Shown here: piece by piece, positions 6,912 to 13,833 of the stretch | Numbering within the stretch: position 1 is the first letter of the stretch | Layout of the letters: every line of letters begins with the position of its first letter | Assembly (NCBI GenBank): GCA_026982255.1 | Contig: JALSHL010000193.1 | Span: 1 to 15,343 of the forward strand | Length of the DNA: 15,343 bases | Source of the DNA: Paracoccaceae bacterium | GTDB taxonomy: Bacteria > Pseudomonadota > Alphaproteobacteria > Rhodobacterales > Rhodobacteraceae | Direction: 5' to 3' | Notes under the pieces: model-generated | The model's database searches: none | What the model saw: the letters and a program-made list of their open reading frames with translations, nothing else | What the model was told of the DNA's origin: nothing | Program-made: the position numbers and the translations under genes

Positions 6912-6950
6912 CCCCGCAAGGGTGCCACGGAACGGCGGGGGTGTCCCCGC
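6912..6950 (+). other. GC-rich stem-loop with alternative pairing in the infB upstream gap
   Basis: In the gap between the YlxR-like gene and infB, GCGGGG (6935-6940) pairs perfectly with CCCCGC (6945-6950) around a GTGT loop. A second CCCCGC at 6912-6917 could pair with the same GCGGGG instead. There is no T tract, so this is not an intrinsic terminator. It lies about 20 nt before the infB ATG and could act as an RNA processing or translation-control element. Confidence 0.45.
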
Positions 6951-6969
6951 ACTGAAAGGTTAAGACGGA

Positions 6970-9471
6970 ATGAGCGATTCTAAAGGTAACGACGGCAAAA
7001 GCAAAACACTGGGTCTGGGCGGCGGCTCCGGCACGGTGCGCCAGAGCTTTAGCCACGGACGGACGAAAGCGGTCGTTGTCGAAACCAAACGCAAGCGCGT
7101 AGTGGTGCCCAAGCCGGGTGGTGCCAAGAACAAGGGTGGCGTGCAGCGCCGGACCTCCAACGTCGGGGTGTCCGATGCCGAACTGGAACGCCGTCGCAAG
7201 GCGCTCGAAGCGGCCAAGGCACAGGAAGCGGAACGCCTGGCGAAGGAAAAGGCTGAAGGTTCGGCGCGCGAGGCTGAACGTGCCCGCCGCCGTGCCGAGA
7301 AAGAGGCCAAGGCACGCGAGGCCGAGGAAAAGGAAATCCGCAAACAGCGCGAGGCCGAGGAAGCCCGCCTGAAAGCCGAGGAGGAGGCCAAGGCAAAGGC
7401 GGCCAAGGCGGAAAAACCGGCGCGGGCAAGAAAAGAGGATACCGTCGATCCGGCGGCAGCGCAGGCACAGGCCGCGCGTGCCGAGGCCGGTCGCGTGGCC
7501 CCGACTCCGTCGGGCAAGAAGCCCCGCGGTGACGACAAGAAACAATCGCGTGGACGTGGCGGGGATGACCGTCGCCGCTCCGGCAAACTGACGATCAATC
7601 AGGCGCTGGGCGGAGGTGGCAACCGTCACCGGTCCATGGCCGCGATGAAGCGCCGTCAGGAGCGCGAGAAACGCAAGTTGCAGGGTGGCCCGATCGAGCA
7701 CGAGAAGATCGTGCGCGAGGTGCAGGTGCCCGAGGCGATCACCGTTCAGGAACTGGCCAACCGCATGACCGAGAAGGTCGCGGCGGTGGTGAAGGCGCTG
7801 ATGACCAACGGGATCATGGCGACGCAGAACCAGACCATCGACGCGGATACCGCCGAACTGATTGTCGAGGAATTCGGCCACAAGGTCGTGCGTGTTTCCG
7901 ATGCCGATGTCGAGGACGTGATCGTTGCCGAGGAGGACAGGGAAGAAGATCTGAAACCGCGTGCGCCGATCATCACGATCATGGGGCATGTGGACCACGG
8001 GAAAACCTCGCTGCTGGATGCGATCCGCAAGACCAACGTCGTGACCGGCGAGGCCGGTGGCATCACGCAGCACATCGGCGCCTATCAGGTGACGACCGAC
8101 AGCGGCGCCAAGCTGACGTTCCTCGATACGCCGGGCCATGCGGCGTTTACGTCGATGCGCTCGCGCGGGGCGCAGGTGACGGATATTGTCATTCTGGTGG
8201 TGGCGGCGGATGACTCCGTCATGCCGCAGACCATCGAGGCGATTGCCCACTCGAAAGCGGCCGGTGTGCCGATGATCGTGGCGATCAACAAATGCGACAA
8301 ACCGGGCGCCGATCCTGACAAGGTGCGGGCCGAGTTGTTGCAGCACGAGGTGATCGTCGAGAAAATGTCTGGCGATGTTCTGGATGTGGAGGTTTCTGCC
8401 ATCACGGGGCAGGGGCTGGATACCCTGCTGGAGAACATTGCTTTGCAGGCCGAGTTGCTGGAACTGAAGGCCAACCCCGACCGTCCCGCCGAAGGCGCGG
8501 TGATCGAGGCGAAGCTCGACGTGGGCCGTGGTCCGGTCGCCACGGTTCTGGTGCAGAAAGGCACGCTGAAACGCGGCGATATCTTTGTGGTTGGCGAGCA
8601 GTGGGGCAAGGTCCGTGCGCTCATCAACGATCAGGGTGAGCGCGTGAACGAGGCCGGCCCGTCGATTCCGGTCGAGGTTCTGGGCCTGAACGGCACGCCC
8701 GAGGCGGGCGATGTGCTGAACGTGGTTCCGAACGAGGCGAAAGCCCGCGAGATTGCCGACTACCGTGCGCAGGTCGCCAAGGACAAACGTGCGGCGGCCG
8801 GGACGGCGACGACGCTCGACCAGTTGCTGGCCAAGGCCAAGGCCGACGAGAATGTTGCGGTGTTGCCCATCGTGGTGAAAGCCGACGTGCAGGGTTCTGC
8901 CGAGGCAATCGTTCAGGCGATGGAGAAGGTCGGAAACGAGGATGTGCGCGTGCAGGTTCTGCATTCCGGCGTCGGCGCGATCACGGAATCGGATGTGACC
9001 CTGGCCGAGGCTTCTGGTGCGCCGATCATCGGCTTCAACGTGCGTGCCAATGCACCGGCCCGCAACAGCGCCAACCAGAAGGGTGTGGAGATCCGCTATT
9101 ACTCCATCATCTACGATCTGGTGGACGACGTGAAGAAAGCGGCCTCGGGGCTGCTGTCGCCGGAGATCAAGGAAACCTTTATCGGCTATGCCGAGATCAA
9201 GGAGGTCTTCAAGATCACCGGTGCAGGCAAGATTGCCGGTTGTATCGTCACCGAGGGCGTGGCCCGTCGTGCCGCAGGCGTGCGTTTGCTGCGTGACAAT
9301 GTGGTGATCCACGAAGGCAAGCTGAAAACGCTGAAACGCTTCAAGGACGAAGTGAAAGAAGTGCAGTCCGGTCAGGAATGCGGTATGGCCTTCGAGAAAT
9401 ACGAGGACATTCGCGAAGGCGATGTGATCGAGATTTTCGAGACCGAGGAAATCACCCGCACGCTGGACTAA
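6970..9471 (+). CDS. infB: Translation initiation factor IF-2
   Basis: IF-2 is the GTPase that brings formylmethionyl-tRNA to the 30S subunit and promotes 50S joining. The protein has 833 aa. Residues about 70-160 form a highly charged Ala/Glu/Lys/Arg helix, the variable N-terminal region. The bacterial IF-2 N2 domain follows with VPEAITVQELANRM. The G domain shows all motifs: GHVDHGKT at 339-346, DTPGHAAF from Asp386, NKCD at 440-443 and SAITGQG at 476-482. Beta-barrel domain II, domain III and the fMet-tRNA-binding C2 domain complete the chain, with LKTLKRFKDEVKEV and GQECGMAFEKY near the end. The ATG at 6970 is preceded by GGTTAAGACGGA, a mediocre ribosome site. It is the last gene of the operon before a strong terminator. 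Confidence 0.98.
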   Translation: MSDSKGNDGKSKTLGLGGGSGTVRQSFSHGRTKAVVVETKRKRVVVPKPGGAKNKGGVQRRTSNVGVSDAELERRRKALEAAKAQEAERLAKEKAEGSAREAERARRRAEKEAKAREAEEKEIRKQREAEEARLKAEEEAKAKAAKAEKPARARKEDTVDPAAAQAQAARAEAGRVAPTPSGKKPRGDDKKQSRGRGGDDRRRSGKLTINQALGGGGNRHRSMAAMKRRQEREKRKLQGGPIEHEKIVREVQVPEAITVQELANRMTEKVAAVVKALMTNGIMATQNQTIDADTAELIVEEFGHKVVRVSDADVEDVIVAEEDREEDLKPRAPIITIMGHVDHGKTSLLDAIRKTNVVTGEAGGITQHIGAYQVTTDSGAKLTFLDTPGHAAFTSMRSRGAQVTDIVILVVAADDSVMPQTIEAIAHSKAAGVPMIVAINKCDKPGADPDKVRAELLQHEVIVEKMSGDVLDVEVSAITGQGLDTLLENIALQAELLELKANPDRPAEGAVIEAKLDVGRGPVATVLVQKGTLKRGDIFVVGEQWGKVRALINDQGERVNEAGPSIPVEVLGLNGTPEAGDVLNVVPNEAKAREIADYRAQVAKDKRAAAGTATTLDQLLAKAKADENVAVLPIVVKADVQGSAEAIVQAMEKVGNEDVRVQVLHSGVGAITESDVTLAEASGAPIIGFNVRANAPARNSANQKGVEIRYYSIIYDLVDDVKKAASGLLSPEIKETFIGYAEIKEVFKITGAGKIAGCIVTEGVARRAAGVRLLRDNVVIHEGKLKTLKRFKDEVKEVQSGQECGMAFEKYEDIREGDVIEIFETEEITRTLD

Positions 9472-9490
9472 CCGGCGCGAAACGGATCGA

Positions 9491-9524
9491 AAGGCCGCCT
9501 CCGATAACGGAGCGCGGCCTTTTT
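9491..9524 (+). terminator. Strong rho-independent terminator after infB
   Basis: AAGGCCGC (9491-9498) pairs with GCGGCCTT (9514-9521). An inner CTCCG/CGGAG stem (9499-9503 with 9508-9512) closes an ATAA tetraloop, leaving a single bulged C. The stem runs into a T stretch, with a further six-T run just beyond (9530-9535). It cleanly closes the rimP-nusA-infB operon and separates it from the following trpB-type gene. Confidence 0.92.
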
Positions 9525-9548
9525 CGTGATTTTTTCTTGCCAAGGCCC

Positions 9549-9579
9549 GTTGCAGGAGTCCAACTGTTGCAGACCCAAC
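9549..9579 (+). repeat. Tandem GTTGCAG...CCAAC repeat ahead of the trpB-type gene
   Basis: Two similar units lie back to back: GTTGCAGGAGTCCAAC (9549-9564) and GTTGCAGACCCAAC (9566-9579), separated by one T. Each starts with GTTGCAG and ends with CCAAC, so each is both a direct repeat and a GTTG/CAAC inverted pair. The middle CAAC can also pair with the second GTTG. The array ends directly before the AGGAGG ribosome site. It may be an operator or an RNA switch; neither is proven. Confidence 0.5.
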
Positions 9580-9592
9580 AAGGAGGATGACG

Positions 9593-10795
9593 ATGAAACC
9601 CTATTTGAAAACCACACCGGATGCCGAAGGATTTTTCGGGGACTACGGCGGCGCGATGCTGCCGCCGCCGCTGGTGCCGCATTTTGCCGAGATTGTCGAA
9701 GCCTACGAGAAGATTTCCAAGTCGGCGGACTACATCAACGAGCTGCGGTATATCCGCAAGCATTTCCAGGGGCGGCCGACGCCTATTTCCTTCCTCAAGA
9801 ACCTGTCCGAGATGGCCGGCGGCGCACGGATTTATGCCAAGCGCGAGGATCTGAACCACACGGGCGCGCACAAGCTGAACCATTGCATGGCCGAGGGGTT
9901 GCTGGCGAAATACATGGGCAAGACCAAGCTGATCGCGGAAACCGGCGCGGGGCAGCACGGGGTGGCGCTGGCAACGGCGGCAGCCTATTTCGGGCTGGAA
10001 TGCGAGATTCACATGGGCGAGGTCGATATGGCCAAGGAAGCCCCGAACGTCACCCGCATGAAGCTGCTGGGCGCGACCGTGGTGCCGGTGGGCGAAGGGG
10101 CCAAGACGCTGAAAGAGGCGGTAGACAGCGCCTTCGGGTCCTATGTGGCGCAGGCGGATACCGCGCTGTTCGGCATCGGGTCTGTCGTGGGGCCGCACCC
10201 GTTCCCGATGATGGTGCGCGATTTCCAGAAAATCGTCGGCGTCGAGTCGCGCGAACAGTTTGTCGAGATGACCGGAGAACTGCCGGATATTGTCGCCGCT
10301 TGTGTCGGGGGCGGATCGAACGCCATGGGGATATTCTCGGGTTTTCTGGATGACGAGGACGTGGACCTTTACGGGGTCGAGCCGCTTGGCACCTCGTCGA
10401 AGTTGGGGGACCACGCCGCGACGCTGACCTACGGGCAGGACGGCGATATCCACGGTTTCCGCACCAAGATGCTGGTGGACGAGAACGGAGAGCCGGCACC
10501 GGTCAACACGCTGGCCTCGGGTCTGGATTATCCGGGGGTCGGGCCGGAGCATGCGCATTTGCAGAAAATCGGCAAGGTGACCTATACCACGGCCGACGAC
10601 AAGGAGGCGCTCGATGCGTTCTATAAACTGTCGCGGCACGAGGGGATTATCCCCGCGCTGGAAAGCGCGCATGCGATGGCCTTTGCCCTGCGCGAGGCGA
10701 AAAACCACAAGGGCAAGGCGATCCTGATCAACCTGTCGGGGCGTGGTGACAAGGACCTCGATTACGTCGTCGATACCTACGGTTACGGCGAATAA
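9593..10795 (+). CDS. trpB: Tryptophan synthase beta chain-type PLP enzyme, stand-alone and divergent
   Basis: TrpB condenses indole and L-serine to tryptophan using PLP, normally with TrpA. The 400-aa protein retains the active site: KREDLNHTGAHK with Lys94 as the PLP lysine, ETGAGQHG with Glu116, the phosphate loop GGGSNA at 239-244, GLDYPGVGPEHA at 310-321, Glu357 in PALESAH, and NLSGRGDKD with Ser382. It differs from the usual alphaproteobacterial form: the lysine is followed by LNHCMAE rather than the usual INN/TNQ type, and the N-terminus is short. No trpA or trpF lies nearby, so it may be a second, specialised TrpB. Two ATGs are in frame; AGGAGG (9581-9586) abuts the first (9587) but is 6 nt from the second (9593), which is preferred. 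The annotated start could also be given as 9587 (402 aa). Confidence 0.88.
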   Translation: MKPYLKTTPDAEGFFGDYGGAMLPPPLVPHFAEIVEAYEKISKSADYINELRYIRKHFQGRPTPISFLKNLSEMAGGARIYAKREDLNHTGAHKLNHCMAEGLLAKYMGKTKLIAETGAGQHGVALATAAAYFGLECEIHMGEVDMAKEAPNVTRMKLLGATVVPVGEGAKTLKEAVDSAFGSYVAQADTALFGIGSVVGPHPFPMMVRDFQKIVGVESREQFVEMTGELPDIVAACVGGGSNAMGIFSGFLDDEDVDLYGVEPLGTSSKLGDHAATLTYGQDGDIHGFRTKMLVDENGEPAPVNTLASGLDYPGVGPEHAHLQKIGKVTYTTADDKEALDAFYKLSRHEGIIPALESAHAMAFALREAKNHKGKAILINLSGRGDKDLDYVVDTYGYGE

Positions 10796-10802
10796 TACTG
10801 CG

Positions 10803-10830
10803 GGGCGCGGGCGGGTTTCTGCCTGCGCCC
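10803..10830 (+). terminator. Stem-loop after trpB, possible terminator without T tract
   Basis: A 10-bp stem with one G-T wobble pairs 10803-10812 with 10821-10830 (outer GGGCGC/GCGCCC) around an 8-nt loop. It lies 8 nt beyond the trpB stop codon. The following bases (TCTGGCATTC) are not a T tract, so it may be a transcript 3' end stabiliser or an inefficient terminator. It separates trpB from hslV. Confidence 0.5.
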
Positions 10831-10887
10831 TCTGGCATTCCGGCCCGTTGGTTCCTATGTTGAGCCGAAACGGTCGGAGGCTGGATT

Positions 10888-11448
10888 ATGAGCGAGAAGT
10901 CCCAATTTCCCGGATGGCATGGCACCACGATTGTGGCGGTGCGCAAGGGTGGCAAGGTGGTGATTGCCGGCGACGGGCAGGTGAGCCTCGGCAATACGGT
11001 GATCAAGGGATCGGCGCGCAAGGTGCGCCGGATTGCGCCGGGCGGACAGGAGGTCGTTTGCGGGTTTGCCGGATCGACGGCGGATGCCTTTACTCTGCTG
11101 GAACGGCTGGAAGTGAAGCTGGAGGCGGCGCCGGGGCAACTGGCGCGGGCCTCGGTGGAACTGGCCAAGGACTGGCGCACGGATAAATACCTGAAAAACC
11201 TTGAGGCGATGTTGCTGGTGACGGACGGCAAGGACCTGTTTGTTATTACCGGCGCGGGCGATGTGCTGGAACCGGAACACGATGTGACGGCGATCGGATC
11301 CGGCGGGAACTATGCGCTGGCCGCCGGTCGTGCCATGTATGATTTCGAGGAGGACGCCGAGGTGATCGCCCGTCGGGCGCTGGAAATCGCGGCGGAGATC
11401 TGTGTCTTTACCAACGGCAATATGACCGTGGAGAGTATCAGTGCCTGA
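10888..11448 (+). CDS. hslV: ATP-dependent protease proteolytic subunit HslV (ClpQ)
   Basis: HslV is the proteasome-like peptidase of the cytoplasmic HslVU protease, forming a double hexamer capped by HslU. The 186-aa protein carries the family core: GTTIVAVRKGGKVVIAGDGQ, GSARKVRRI, CGFAGSTADAFTLLERLE, AVELAKDWRTD-like sequence (SVELAKDWRTDKYL) and IGSGGNYALAAGRA. The catalytic N-terminal nucleophile should be Thr13, exposed by removal of a 12-residue propeptide ending His-Gly; E. coli HslV loses only its Met. The start is supported by GGAGG at 10876-10880 with 7-nt spacing. The last 8 nt overlap the next gene. Heat-shock control would be expected from E. coli, but no convincing RpoH promoter is visible. 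Confidence 0.97.
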   Translation: MSEKSQFPGWHGTTIVAVRKGGKVVIAGDGQVSLGNTVIKGSARKVRRIAPGGQEVVCGFAGSTADAFTLLERLEVKLEAAPGQLARASVELAKDWRTDKYLKNLEAMLLVTDGKDLFVITGAGDVLEPEHDVTAIGSGGNYALAAGRAMYDFEEDAEVIARRALEIAAEICVFTNGNMTVESISA

Positions 11449-12529
11449 ATTCAGCACCGACGATATCCGCGCAGGCGTGGCCGCCGGACTGATCGACGAG
11501 GCACAGGCGGCGGGGCTGATTGCTATCGCCAACAAGCGCCTCGGCTATCGGCAGAACATGGGGGCGGAGGACGAGCCGTTCGAGTTGTTCAAGGGGTTTT
11601 CCGAGATTTTCGTGACTGTCGGGCTGGGGATCCTCTATGGCGGGTTCATGAGCGTGGCGGTGCTGACGCAGAGCCTTGCGGCGGTTGCGGCCATTTCGGC
11701 GGTGCTGACGGTATTGTTCGCCTTCTATTTTACGCTCAGGCGGCGCATGACCCTGCCGAGCATCGGGCTGGCAACGGTGTTCGGGGTCTCTGTCGCGGTG
11801 CTGGCGGGCAGTTTTCTAATCGATGCGGAGGTGCAAAGGGACGAGGCCGCTTTCAGGGTTCTGGCCGTTTCGGCGATCGGGGCGGTGGCGATGCTCGGCT
11901 ATTTCCGGAAATTCCGCGTGCCTTTCGCCATGTTCCTGTTCGGGGTTTTCGGTGCGGGGATCGCATTTTCTATCGCCGGCATTATCGCGCCGGAGTCGAT
12001 TTTCGCCACCGCCTTCATGCGCAGCGCCGAGGGGGTGTTCGATATCAGCCGCAACCCGACCATGGCCTGGACGATGCTGATTTTCGGCTTGCTGGCTTTT
12101 CTGGGCGGTATGTATTTCGACACCAGGGATCCCTATCGCATCTCGCGCCTGTCGGCCTGCGGTTTCTGGCTGCATATTCTGGCGTCACCGGCCATCGTCA
12201 ATGTGGTGGCGCTGAGCCTGCTGAACCTTGATGGCACCATGGGTTACGGGCTGGCGACGCTGGCGCTGGTGGTGATCGCGGTCGTGGCGCTGGTGATTGA
12301 CCGGCGCTCGTTCCTGACGGCCGGCATTGCCTATATCGGTATCATTCTGGCCTGGGCGCTCGGCTCGGGCGAGGGCAGCGACTGGAGCATCGCGGCGACG
12401 CTGTTGCTGATGGGGGCGTTTATCACCGCGCTTGGCACATGGTGGGTGCAGTTGCGCGCCGCCCTGATGCGTATCCTGCCCGAATTTCCGTTCAAACACC
12501 GTCTACCGCCCTATCAGGAGGCCCTATGA
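11441..12529 (+). CDS. Uncharacterised ten-helix membrane protein encoded between hslV and hslU
   Basis: A 362-aa protein I cannot assign to a function. The first 50 residues are soluble, with a helical stretch (TDDIRAGVAAGLIDEAQAAG) as in DUF2157-like membrane proteins. About ten hydrophobic segments follow (roughly 54-76, 78-98, 106-128, 137-154, 158-182, 208-225, 238-262, 268-286, 289-308, 316-336). The motif CGFWLHILASPAIVN (240-254) resembles the SDxAFWLHLLAAPL motif I recall from unnamed proteobacterial membrane proteins. The GTG start at 11441 lies inside the end of hslV (8-nt overlap) and the stop overlaps the hslU ATG (ATGA), so translation of all three is probably coupled. Start choice rests on that overlap and the absence of a better candidate. 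Confidence 0.85.
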   Translation: MPEFSTDDIRAGVAAGLIDEAQAAGLIAIANKRLGYRQNMGAEDEPFELFKGFSEIFVTVGLGILYGGFMSVAVLTQSLAAVAAISAVLTVLFAFYFTLRRRMTLPSIGLATVFGVSVAVLAGSFLIDAEVQRDEAAFRVLAVSAIGAVAMLGYFRKFRVPFAMFLFGVFGAGIAFSIAGIIAPESIFATAFMRSAEGVFDISRNPTMAWTMLIFGLLAFLGGMYFDTRDPYRISRLSACGFWLHILASPAIVNVVALSLLNLDGTMGYGLATLALVVIAVVALVIDRRSFLTAGIAYIGIILAWALGSGEGSDWSIAATLLLMGAFITALGTWWVQLRAALMRILPEFPFKHRLPPYQEAL

Positions 12530-13833
12530 CCGACCTTACCCCGCGTGAAATCGTATCGGAACTGGACCGTTTCATTATCGGCCAGAACGATGCCAAACGC
12601 TCCGTTGCCGTGGCCCTGCGTAATCGCTGGCGGCGCAAGCAACTGCCGGATGATCTGCGCGACGAGGTGTATCCGAAGAACATCCTGATGATCGGCCCGA
12701 CCGGCGTCGGCAAAACCGAGATCAGCCGCCGTCTGGCGAAGCTGGCCAAGGCACCGTTCCTGAAGGTCGAGGCGACCAAGTTTACCGAGGTAGGTTATGT
12801 CGGCCGCGATGTGGAGCAGATCATTCGCGATCTGGTGGACAGCGCCATTCTGATGGTGCGCGAGCACATGCGCGAGGAGGTCAACGCCAGCGCGCATCAG
12901 GCGGCCGAGGAACGGGTGATCGACGCGTTGGCCGGCGAGGATGCGCGCGAACAGACCCGCGAGATGTTCCGCAAGAAACTGCGCGAGGGATTGCTGGACG
13001 ACAAGGAGATCGAGCTGGACCTGACCGACAATTCCAATCCGTTGCAGATGATGGATATTCCGGGGCAGCCGGGTGTGGGCATGGGGATGCTGAACCTTGG
13101 CGATATTTTCGGTTCGGCCATGGGCGGGCGCAAGAAACGGCGCCGCGTGAAGGTGGCGGACAGTTACGAATTGCTGATCGCCGAAGAGGCCGACAAGCTG
13201 CTGGACGAGGAGACCGTCAACAAACGCGCGGTCGAGGCGGTGGAGCAGAACGGCATCGTGTTTCTGGACGAGATCGACAAGGTCTGCGCCCGTTCGGACG
13301 CCCGCGGGGCCGATGTCTCGCGAGAGGGGGTGCAGCGGGACCTGTTGCCGCTGATCGAGGGCACGACGGTTTCGACCAAATACGGCGCGGTGAAAACCGA
13401 CCACATCCTGTTTATTGCCTCGGGGGCGTTCCATATCGCCAAACCCTCGGACCTGCTGCCGGAATTGCAGGGCCGCCTGCCGATCCGCGTGGAATTGCGG
13501 GCGCTGACGGAGGAGGATTTCGTGCGCATTCTGACCGAAACCGACAACGCCCTGACCCGCCAGTATACGGCGCTGATGGCGACCGAGGAGGTCACGGTGG
13601 AATTCACCGAAGAAGGCATCGCGGCGCTGGCGAAAATTGCGGCAGAGGTCAACCGGTCGGTGGAAAACATCGGTGCGCGGCGGCTCTATACAGTGCTGGA
13701 ACGGGTGTTCGAAACCCTGAGTTTCGAGGCGCCGGACCGTGCAGGCGACAGTGTGACGGTGGATGCGGACTTTGTCGAGAAGCACCTCGGCGAACTGTCC
13801 CGTTCCGCCGATATCAGCCGTTACGTGTTGTAG
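12526..13833 (+). CDS. hslU: ATP-dependent protease ATPase subunit HslU (ClpY)
   Basis: HslU is the AAA+ unfoldase that feeds substrates into HslV. The protein has 435 aa with all expected elements: N-terminal TPREIVSELDRFIIGQNDAK, Walker A GPTGVGKT at 57-64, the pore loop GYVG at 90-93, the inserted I domain (about 110-235, with GMGMLNLGDIF), Walker B IVFLDEID at 244-251, and the sensor-2 GARR at 383-386. The tail SRYVL corresponds to the HslV-activating C-terminus of the family. The frame is open upstream to 12439, inside the membrane protein gene, but the ATG at 12526 follows AGGAGG (12516-12521) and starts at the conserved N-terminus. The gene overlaps its upstream neighbour by 4 nt and the convergent sulfotransferase gene by 13 nt. 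Confidence 0.98.
   Translation: MTDLTPREIVSELDRFIIGQNDAKRSVAVALRNRWRRKQLPDDLRDEVYPKNILMIGPTGVGKTEISRRLAKLAKAPFLKVEATKFTEVGYVGRDVEQIIRDLVDSAILMVREHMREEVNASAHQAAEERVIDALAGEDAREQTREMFRKKLREGLLDDKEIELDLTDNSNPLQMMDIPGQPGVGMGMLNLGDIFGSAMGGRKKRRRVKVADSYELLIAEEADKLLDEETVNKRAVEAVEQNGIVFLDEIDKVCARSDARGADVSREGVQRDLLPLIEGTTVSTKYGAVKTDHILFIASGAFHIAKPSDLLPELQGRLPIRVELRALTEEDFVRILTETDNALTRQYTALMATEEVTVEFTEEGIAALAKIAAEVNRSVENIGARRLYTVLERVFETLSFEAPDRAGDSVTVDADFVEKHLGELSRSADISRYVL

Noticed and set aside
7160..7450. Repeat-like Ala/Glu/Lys/Arg stretch in infB as a possible repeat array
   Set aside because: It is the ordinary charged helical N-terminal region of IF-2; the nucleotide sequence has no regular repeat unit.
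6907..9543. Very long open frame (878 codons) on the minus strand across infB
   Set aside because: It is a shadow of infB caused by codon bias at third positions. It runs through the infB terminator and has low-complexity His/Arg/Leu composition.
10833..10861. Heat-shock (RpoH) promoter ahead of hslV
   Set aside because: A CCTATGTT resembling an alphaproteobacterial RpoH -10 occurs near 10854, but the -35 position 17 nt upstream (TGGCAT) does not resemble CTTG, so I cannot support it.
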